Below, piece after piece: positions 15,857-20,493 of a stretch of 20,493 nucleotides of DNA. Position numbers and translations under genes: made by a program. A model generated the notes under the pieces. That model was not told the origin of the DNA. It saw only the letters and a program-made list of their open reading frames with translations, and made no database searches. How positions within the stretch are numbered: position 1 is the first letter of the stretch; each line of letters opens with the position of its first letter. The DNA is from Avelusimicrobium sp963660385. GTDB lineage: Bacteria; Elusimicrobiota; Elusimicrobia; Elusimicrobiales; Elusimicrobiaceae. The stretch spans positions 1 to 20,493 of the forward strand of contig CAVKWQ010000029.1 of assembly GCA_963660385.1 (NCBI GenBank), written 5' to 3'.

Positions 15857-18463
15857 TTATTCAAGCGCTTTTAAACGCGCCGTAGCCACCGCATTTTGCG
15901 GATAATAAAACAGCGCATCCAACAAACAGCGTTTGGCGTTTTTCACATCCTCCGCCTTGCGGTAGAGGGTGGAAAGCGCAATATTAGCCCACAAATCGTC
16001 CGGGTGTTCGGCGAGCAACTGGTCCAAAACCTCTTTAGATTTGATATCGTTGCCGGAGAGCGACAAAATGCGCGCCAGTAAAATCGGCCCGTTGGTGTCT
16101 TCGGGGTATTCCTTGATATACGCCTCTACATCACTGCGCAAGCGGTGCTGGTAAAATTCGGACATTTTTTCAAACTTGTCCGCCTTTTCCTGGTAGCGTT
16201 GCAACTGACGCGCCTGCGCCAAAATAGCGGGTTTATCCTTGGTTTTGCCGTACAGCGCGTCCAAGCGCGAAAGGAGTTCCTTATCCAAAGTATCCACAGT
16301 AAGGCCGCGCTTATAGACGTTTTTGGCGTATTCGGTATCGCCCAATTTTTGATGGATTTCCCCCGCCATACGCCACAGCACGGGCTCATACGGGAAGAGT
16401 TTTAAACCTCGTTCCACCAACGCCAAGGCAGTTTCGTCCGCGTAGATAACATCTTCATCCAACAGTTGCGAAAGCATTTGATACGCCTGCAAATTGTATG
16501 GGTGCAATTTTAAATTATCCATTAAGTAATGCACGGCCTTTTTGTTGTCGTGCGTGCCCAAAGCGGCCAAGGCGGCGTGGAAATAGACCTCTTCGTAATA
16601 CGAAGCCGCGGCAATCGTCTTTTCAAAGGCGGCCAAGGAATCTTTATATTTGCCTTGCGCCAAAAGAACATTGCCCAAGCGGAAGCCCGCCTCGGTATTT
16701 GCCGGGTACAACTTTAACGCACGGGAAAGATTCTCCACGGCGGCGGGATAATTTTTAGCCACTACTTCCTTTTGGCCTAAAAATGCGCGATGTTCGCTTG
16801 CCAACCACAACCCCTGCCACGCAATAACAGCCACGCAAAAGGCCAAAACGGCCAACGCAACGGTTTTGGTAACCGGGTTGACGGTAATCACCACACTGCG
16901 CTCTTCCTTGCCTACGCCGCTGACTTCGGCCCCGACTATCCACCAAAAGATAAACGCCGGCACCACCGCGTGCAAGGAAATATTAAACATATTGTCCGCC
17001 AGCATCCCCAAAATACCGCAAAATAACGCCTGCAAAAGTTGCTTTTTATCGCCCTCTTTTTTATGGGCGGCAAAGTCGCGCACTTCCAAAAAAAGCACCA
17101 TAAACATAAAGAGGAACAACCCTAAACCGACAATTCCCCCCTGCGCCAGTTGGAAGAACAGTTCATTGTGTGGCGCGTGGGTAATGGTTTTAAGTTCGCG
17201 CAAATTGGGATAATGGAGCAAGGTTTTGGGCTGGTTTTGCTCAAAAGCCATTTGAAAGTTTCCAAGCCCGCTACCCATTACAGGGCGGTCCAAAAAGATT
17301 TCCTTGGAAACATCCCACATAAACAAACGCTGGTGGAGCGACTGGAAGATATGGTCCTTATCAATGTTAAGCGTAATGTTAGAGGGCGTAACGAGGGCGA
17401 GTTCCTTGGCGCGCGTGGCCACCGGGCGGGTAGCCGAAGCGCCGTCTATATACACGGAACCCCAGCCTACGCCTACGGCGAGCAGGGCGAGCAAAAATAC
17501 GCGGCCTTTGCGCTGCCAAATAAGCGAGCGCAACGTGCCGAACATCCACATCATAATAAGCCCGCACAAGGCCCCCAGCCAGCACGAACGCGCCACACCG
17601 AAGGACAAGAACAAAATATATACGAGGACTAACAGGCCATAGACGATAAAATCCTTTTTGCTGTCCGTGCGCATATAGTACACGAGCAGCGACGGCAACA
17701 GCATTACCACCGCCGAGGACAAAAAGTTCGGGTTGCCAAAGGTGGAAAAGGCCTTGGTGGCAAATTGGTTGATTTCAAACGGCCATAAAAATTCCAGCCC
17801 AAGCGCCTGCAACACGCCGTAACAGCAAGCCAAAAACACCGCAACAAACATCAGTACCAAAATATTTTCCTGCGTAAGTTTTTTGAGCACCCGCACGCCC
17901 AAATAAACGCCTAAACCCCACAACACGAGCGCGTACCAGTCAAACATTTGCGCAAAAAGGCCGTCGGCAGTGATGTGCGTTTTGAGCATCGGCAAGAAGT
18001 ACCACAATGCCCCCCACGCAAGAAAGAGCAAAATATAATTGGTTTTGCTTTCAATCACGCCCGAAAAAACCACATTTTTGCTGATTACATACGCCCCCAA
18101 GGCCACAATGCCAAGCAATGTGCCGTAATTGAGTAGGCCGTAAAACATTGTTTGGCGCAGGGATTGCGGGGCGGACGAAACGGCGGACAGCCACCCCACC
18201 ACGCACGCAATCACATAGACAAAAAAGGCCAAATCAAAAAAGGTTTTAGTAAAATCAATATCCTTTAAGCGCAGAAAGCGGAACGCTAAGGTGCCGTAAA
18301 TAAGGGACAATAGCACATATAACAGCGTATTTTGCACAAAAAACGGATTGGCGGTAAGGTCAGTAAAAAACACGAGCGGCACGACGAGGAAGCACATCGC
18401 CAGCAGCACGCGGATAATTTTCATATAGATAGTTTCTTTTTCGGGTTTGATTAAATTTAGCAT
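15857..18463 (-). CDS. O-antigen ligase/polymerase (Wzy_C)-like membrane protein with TPR tail
   Basis: This 868-aa protein has about a dozen hydrophobic segments in its first 560 residues and a TPR-like helical repeat region at about 560-860. The ligase/O-oligosaccharyltransferase signature is visible: STFGNPNFLSS (240-250), RLFMWDVSKEIFLDRPVMGS then GLGNF (379-403), and HAPHNELFFQLAQGGIVGLG (429-448). This family joins glycans to lipid A, to other glycans or, in the PglL/TfpO branch, to pilins. Next to a pilus operon, pilin glycosylation is a reasonable inference, but the sequence alone cannot choose between these. The ATG at 18463 has a weak GGA site; a second ATG at 18424 is possible. Confidence 0.85.
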   Translation of the reverse strand: MLNLIKPEKETIYMKIIRVLLAMCFLVVPLVFFTDLTANPFFVQNTLLYVLLSLIYGTLAFRFLRLKDIDFTKTFFDLAFFVYVIACVVGWLSAVSSAPQSLRQTMFYGLLNYGTLLGIVALGAYVISKNVVFSGVIESKTNYILLFLAWGALWYFLPMLKTHITADGLFAQMFDWYALVLWGLGVYLGVRVLKKLTQENILVLMFVAVFLACCYGVLQALGLEFLWPFEINQFATKAFSTFGNPNFLSSAVVMLLPSLLVYYMRTDSKKDFIVYGLLVLVYILFLSFGVARSCWLGALCGLIMMWMFGTLRSLIWQRKGRVFLLALLAVGVGWGSVYIDGASATRPVATRAKELALVTPSNITLNIDKDHIFQSLHQRLFMWDVSKEIFLDRPVMGSGLGNFQMAFEQNQPKTLLHYPNLRELKTITHAPHNELFFQLAQGGIVGLGLFLFMFMVLFLEVRDFAAHKKEGDKKQLLQALFCGILGMLADNMFNISLHAVVPAFIFWWIVGAEVSGVGKEERSVVITVNPVTKTVALAVLAFCVAVIAWQGLWLASEHRAFLGQKEVVAKNYPAAVENLSRALKLYPANTEAGFRLGNVLLAQGKYKDSLAAFEKTIAAASYYEEVYFHAALAALGTHDNKKAVHYLMDNLKLHPYNLQAYQMLSQLLDEDVIYADETALALVERGLKLFPYEPVLWRMAGEIHQKLGDTEYAKNVYKRGLTVDTLDKELLSRLDALYGKTKDKPAILAQARQLQRYQEKADKFEKMSEFYQHRLRSDVEAYIKEYPEDTNGPILLARILSLSGNDIKSKEVLDQLLAEHPDDLWANIALSTLYRKAEDVKNAKRCLLDALFYYPQNAVATARLKALE

Positions 18464-18484
18464 AAAAAGTCCATAAAAAGGTTT

Positions 18485-18513
18485 ATTATATTGTAGTTTT
18501 TTACCGAGTGCAA
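18485..18513 (-). promoter_or_regulatory. Promoter of the ligase-like gene
   Basis: On the minus strand a perfect TATAAT (18490-18485) lies 17 bp from TTGCAC (18513-18508). Transcription would start about 15 nt before the ATG at 18463, a short leader with a weak GGAC ribosome site. Confidence 0.6.
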
Positions 18514-18542
18514 GGTAAAGGGGCCAAATTGGATTAGAAAAG

Positions 18543-18626
18543 AAGGGCGGCGTCCTGAACTGGCGGCCTGCAAGGTGCGGCCCGCAGGGCTTTCAGAATC
18601 TACCGCTTGGGTAGTTTGCCGTTAAG
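18543..18626 (+). repeat. Long palindromic element, copy 1
   Basis: This roughly 84-bp element shares blocks with the copy at 20114-20183: AAGGGCG, CTGAACTGGCGGCC, TTTCAGAATCTACC and GGGTAGTTTGCCGTTA. It has an extra GC-rich insert in the loop, and its left arm has lost the ATTCTGAA match, so its hairpin is weaker. Confidence 0.6.
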
Positions 18627-18657
18627 TACGCCAGTAACAGACAACAACCCAATAGGT

Positions 18658-18683
18658 AGATCCTGAACTAAATTCAGGATGAC
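18658..18683 (+). repeat. Palindromic repeat, TCCTGAA/TTCAGGA stem
   Basis: A 7-bp perfect stem (18661-18667 with 18673-18679) and a 5-nt loop sit in the frame AGA-stem-TGAC. Confidence 0.8.
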
Positions 18684-18701
18684 CCCAATTTTTATAACAG
18701 C

Positions 18702-18731
18702 AGATCCCGTATAAAAACACTACGGGATGAC
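18702..18731 (+). repeat. Palindromic repeat, TCCCGTA/TACGGGA stem
   Basis: A 30-bp copy with a 7-bp stem, identical over its full length to the copy at 20240-20269. Confidence 0.85.
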
Positions 18732-18755
18732 GGCAACGGCCACGGCCTAAGCAGT

Positions 18756-18781
18756 AGGTCCTGAAACAAGTTCAGGACGAC
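18756..18781 (+). repeat. Palindromic repeat with compensated stem change
   Basis: The stem GTCCTGAA/TTCAGGAC (18758-18765 with 18771-18778) replaces the usual outer A-T pair with G-C, a paired change that keeps the hairpin. Confidence 0.75.
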
Positions 18782-18857
18782 GGCTTTATTTTAACCCTAT
18801 CGTGCTAACAAACGCTGCGGGATGACGGCAAAAGAAAACAACGCCGCAAAAGAGATA

Positions 18858-18884
18858 TCATCCCGGGCGTGGACCCGGGATCCA
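18858..18884 (-). repeat. Palindromic repeat, ATCCCGGG/CCCGGGAT stem
   Basis: An 8-bp perfect stem (18860-18867 with 18874-18881) in the opposite orientation (TCAT-stem-CCAG). Confidence 0.7.
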
Positions 18885-18921
18885 GTTTGTTTATATGCAG
18901 GCCCTATGGTATAAAAGGGCA

Positions 18922-18962
18922 AAAAAATACCGGGGACTATTAAAACTCCCCCGGTATTTTTT
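18922..18962 (-). terminator. Terminator of the Cys-rich protein gene
   Basis: AAAAAATACCGGGG (18922-18935) and CCCCGGTATTTTTT (18949-18962) form a 14-bp perfect stem with a 13-nt loop, 4 nt after the stop codon. The A/T flanks give a U tract in both directions. Confidence 0.92.
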
Positions 18963-18966
18963 AAAA

Positions 18967-19884
18967 CTATATTTCTTGACAAGTATAAGTCGGGCAATAG
19001 GCAGAACCATTTATGTTAATTCTCCCCGTCTTACACACTTGTCCCTTCGTGGAACTACTGCATTTTATGGTAAATGCAGTTGTTGTAGAAACCAACGCTC
19101 CACCAGACACAAAAGCACTCCCCGTTGCTGAGTTGTTATTGGCAGTACAGCTAGAAACGCATTGATTATCCCCAATATTAGGATTATGGCCATTATCTGT
19201 CAGCGTCCAAGCATAGGTCTTTTCTACTGGCGTTATTTTGCAGTCTAACTTATTCCAATCGTTCCATTGGCAGGTGGAATAGTTCCAAGTTCTTGTTTGG
19301 GTGCCTGTTCCATAATCGCAAGCCTTTTCCGTCGGTTCGCCAGCCGGAGGTTCGCAGGAACCCTTTTCCGCGTCGCCACAGACCAAGTAAACTTCGTCTT
19401 TATTTTTAAGTTTGAGTTTCTGCCAACTCATCGTTTCGCCGCTGCAAGCCGGGAATTTGTAACCGAACAAATTCAGTTCGCTCAAATACATATTGTCCGC
19501 CTGCATTGTATAGCCCTGCTTATAGTTGGCTACGCGCAAGTTGGTGTCAAAATCAAAATCGGCCACGCCGTTGCCGTTGCCAATGAGGGCCGTCGCCCCG
19601 GCAATAGCGGGAGCGTCGTTTAAATCCAATTTGCCCCCGGCGATGTTCAGCGCGCTGTTCACGCGTAAGGATTTGCCCGTGCTAAACCCTTCGTCCGCCG
19701 TACAGCCCAAGTTCATTTGGCAGGCGCTCGTCAGGCCGATATCCATTTGCTTGGTTACGTCCACCTGGCTGTATGCGACATAAGGCACAGGGAAATAGGT
19801 TACCATCGTCATTTTGTTTGCGCTGGCGGCAGAAACGGCCAACGGCGCCAACAAAAGGGTAAATAAAAATAAGGTTTTCTTCAT
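18967..19884 (-). CDS. Secreted cysteine-rich protein of unknown function
   Basis: I do not recognise a family for this 305-aa protein. It has a Sec signal peptide (about 1-22, SAASA) and 14 cysteines, an even number that suggests up to seven disulfides in an exported protein. After MVTYFPVPYVAYSQ (27-40) comes a beta-rich part with Gly/Asn/Asp-rich segments. A segment at 189-215 (CDYGTGTQTRTWNYSTCQW, then NDWNKLDC) has Trp and Cys spacing reminiscent of thrombospondin type 1 repeats. The C-terminal third (about 217-305) is Ser/Thr/Asn-rich and encoded by more AT-rich DNA than the rest. It is a single-gene unit with its own promoter, GGGAG ribosome site and terminator, lying between direct repeats. 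A cargo or partner role for the secretion machine is possible but unproven. Confidence 0.8.
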   Translation of the reverse strand: MKKTLFLFTLLLAPLAVSAASANKMTMVTYFPVPYVAYSQVDVTKQMDIGLTSACQMNLGCTADEGFSTGKSLRVNSALNIAGGKLDLNDAPAIAGATALIGNGNGVADFDFDTNLRVANYKQGYTMQADNMYLSELNLFGYKFPACSGETMSWQKLKLKNKDEVYLVCGDAEKGSCEPPAGEPTEKACDYGTGTQTRTWNYSTCQWNDWNKLDCKITPVEKTYAWTLTDNGHNPNIGDNQCVSSCTANNNSATGSAFVSGGALVSTTTAFTIKCSSSTKGQVCKTGRININGSAYCPTYTCQEI

Positions 19885-19919
19885 AAAAATACTCCCGTTA
19901 AAAACAGAGATACACTTAT

Positions 19920-19947
19920 ATTATAATTTATTTTTTACCAAAAACAA
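19920..19947 (-). promoter_or_regulatory. Promoter of the Cys-rich protein gene
   Basis: On the minus strand TTGTTT (19947-19942) and a perfect TATAAT (19925-19920) are separated by 16 bp in an AT-rich stretch. The start of transcription would be about 30 nt before the ATG at 19884. Confidence 0.55.
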
Positions 19948-20018
19948 GAGGAAAAACGATAGTGCTCCACACTGACGGACTTTCTAGGATGACGGCCACG
20001 ACCAACAACCCAAGAAGT

Positions 20019-20044
20019 AGATCCTGAAACAAGTTCAGGATGAC
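20019..20044 (+). repeat. Palindromic repeat, TCCTGAA/TTCAGGA stem
   Basis: A 7-bp stem (20022-20028 with 20034-20040) with loop ACAAG, in the frame AGA-stem-TGAC. Confidence 0.8.
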
Positions 20045-20062
20045 CCCAATTTTTATAACAAC

Positions 20063-20092
20063 AGATCCCGTATAGAAACACTACGGGATGAC
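20063..20092 (+). repeat. Palindromic repeat, TCCCGTA/TACGGGA stem
   Basis: A 7-bp stem (20066-20072 with 20082-20088). It differs from the copies at 18702 and 20240 by one loop base. Confidence 0.8.
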
Positions 20093-20113
20093 GACAAGAC
20101 CGCACAATAAAAC

Positions 20114-20183
20114 AAGGGCGTCATTCTGAACTGGCGGCCCTCAGGGTTTTCAGAATCTACCACTCGGGTAGTTTGCCGTTATA
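20114..20183 (+). repeat. Long palindromic element, copy 2
   Basis: A copy of the element at 18543-18626, without its loop insert and with an intact 8-bp stem ATTCTGAA/TTCAGAAT (20123-20130 with 20149-20156). The core GTCAT...ATCT frame spans 20120-20158. Confidence 0.7.
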
Positions 20184-20189
20184 TAAAAA

Positions 20190-20219
20190 GTCATTCTGGA
20201 AGGTTTCTGTCCAGAATCT
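20190..20219 (-). repeat. Palindromic repeat, ATTCTGGA/TCCAGAAT stem
   Basis: An 8-bp perfect stem (20193-20200 with 20210-20217) in the GTC-stem-CT orientation. Confidence 0.8.
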
Positions 20220-20239
20220 ACTCCTTATTTAATAACAAC

Positions 20240-20269
20240 AGATCCCGTATAAAAACACTACGGGATGAC
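20240..20269 (+). repeat. Palindromic repeat identical to 18702-18731
   Basis: Stem TCCCGTA/TACGGGA (20243-20249 with 20259-20265). The full 30 bp matches the array A copy. Confidence 0.85.
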
Positions 20270-20319
20270 GGCAAACTGCTGGCCAGTAATCTTCCTGTAT
20301 GCTCTCTACTTAATAAGTT

Positions 20320-20349
20320 GTCATTCCCGAGTGTCGTAGTCGGGAATCT
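20320..20349 (-). repeat. Palindromic repeat, ATTCCCGA/TCGGGAAT stem
   Basis: An 8-bp perfect stem (20323-20330 with 20340-20347) in the GTC-stem-CT orientation. Confidence 0.8.
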
Positions 20350-20380
20350 GTCGTTATTTAAAAAAGAAAACGACAACAAC

Positions 20381-20410
20381 AGATCCTGGACTACAACTTT
20401 CCAGGATGAC
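20381..20410 (+). repeat. Palindromic repeat, TCCTGGA/TCCAGGA stem
   Basis: A 7-bp perfect stem (20384-20390 with 20400-20406) in the AGA-stem-TGAC frame. Confidence 0.8.
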
Positions 20411-20447
20411 GGCAACAACAATAACGGCATATCACCCGTATGAAACT

Positions 20448-20475
20448 CCCCGGGCTCACGCCCGGGGTTTCTTTT
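20448..20475 (+). terminator. Plus-oriented terminator-like hairpin at the right edge
   Basis: CCCCGGGC (20448-20455), loop TCAC and GCCCGGGG (20460-20467) are followed by TTTCTTTT on the plus strand. No plus-strand gene is visible upstream, and on the minus strand no U tract follows. It may end an untranslated RNA, or serve as the 3' hairpin of a minus-strand gene entering from the right. Confidence 0.55.
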
Positions 20476-20493
20476 GCTCCAAAATTTCAGCGT

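Larger units (their letters stand above)
18643..18737 (+). repeat. Composite direct repeat, copy A
   Basis: This 95-bp segment, two hairpins joined by CCCCAATTTTTATAACA, matches 20004-20098 at about 86 of 95 positions by eye and in the same orientation. The two copies bracket the Cys-rich gene. Confidence 0.85.
18543..18884. repeat. Palindromic repeat array A
   Basis: This stretch between the ligase gene and the Cys-rich gene holds no credible ORF. It contains at least four good short hairpin repeats (18658-18683, 18702-18731, 18756-18781, 18858-18884), one degenerate long copy (18543-18626) and one half copy with only the right arm (about 18814-18826). Most share the frame AGATCC...GGATGAC or its reverse complement, with differing stem sequences. 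Confidence 0.85.
20004..20098 (+). repeat. Composite direct repeat, copy B
   Basis: This is the partner of 18643-18737, about 90% identical over 95 bp and in direct orientation. It includes the hairpins at 20019 and 20063. Confidence 0.85.
19985..20410. repeat. Palindromic repeat array B
   Basis: This part of the roughly 570-bp gene-free right end holds seven good hairpin repeats and one half copy (19986-19996, right arm only). Four are in one orientation (20019, 20063, 20240, 20381) and three in the other (20120, 20190, 20320). Reading frames that cross it are translations of the repeats and have no signs of being genes. Confidence 0.85.

Noticed and set aside
18543..20410. CRISPR array
   Set aside because: Copies are unevenly spaced, occur in both orientations and vary in the stem, with no constant repeat-spacer rhythm and no cas genes.
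20456..20491. Minus-strand frame entering from the edge and reading AEILEQKKPRA then stop
   Set aside because: It looks like a plausible protein C-terminus and could be the end of a gene to the right, but eleven residues are not enough to support a feature.
20218..20493. Minus-strand frame open to the window edge (MPLLLLPSSWKVV...)
   Set aside because: Most of it is a translation of palindromic repeats and of the GC hairpin; it has low complexity and no ribosome site.

Overview
The window is one 20.5 kb stretch of a Gram-negative (diderm) bacterial chromosome. Every recognisable gene lies on the minus strand, so transcription runs from right to left. A secretin, an OmpA-like peptidoglycan-binding protein and Sec signal peptides imply an outer membrane. 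The mix of genes, especially the runs of short pilin-like proteins, makes me think of Elusimicrobiota. That is recall and not proof, since no rRNA or marker gene is present.

Layout in transcription order. (1) About 20493-19926: roughly 570 bp with no clear gene, packed with short palindromic repeats and one plus-oriented terminator-like hairpin. (2) 19884-18967: a secreted Cys-rich protein of unknown function with its own promoter and a strong terminator. (3) 18966-18500: a second palindromic-repeat array. A 95-bp composite repeat in array 1 recurs here in direct orientation (about 90% identical), so the Cys-rich gene sits between direct repeats. (4) 18463-15857: a membrane O-antigen ligase/polymerase-like protein with a C-terminal TPR region, with its own promoter. 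(5) From a strong extended -10 promoter at about 15825-15798, a tightly packed, apparently single operon of about 14.6 kb: OmpA-like protein, PilM-PilN fusion, PilO, PilP, secretin (PilQ/GspD), assembly ATPase (PilB/GspE), platform protein (PilC/GspF), six prepilin-like proteins, and a secreted gluzincin-type metallopeptidase homologue. An internal promoter with a perfect TTGACA box precedes the most canonical pilin. (6) 1062-151: a LysR-type regulator with its own promoter and dyads, closed by a bidirectional terminator at 95-130.

Together, the operon encodes nearly all of a type IV pilus / type II secretion-like machine. The parts are an inner-membrane alignment complex (PilMN-O-P), an outer-membrane pore, an extension motor and platform, major and minor pilins, and a possible peptidoglycan anchor (OmpA-like). 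No retraction ATPase (PilT) and no prepilin peptidase (PilD) are present here. The upstream ligase-like protein may glycosylate pilins or other exported low-complexity proteins.

The points I find most unusual are: the metallopeptidase homologue in the slot after PilV-PilW-PilX that PilY1 fills in classical pilus operons; the PilM-PilN fusion with a degenerate nucleotide-binding motif; a PilX-like pilin with Gln instead of Glu at position 5; and palindromic repeats with covarying stems and fixed asymmetric flanks around a mosaic-composition secreted protein gene.
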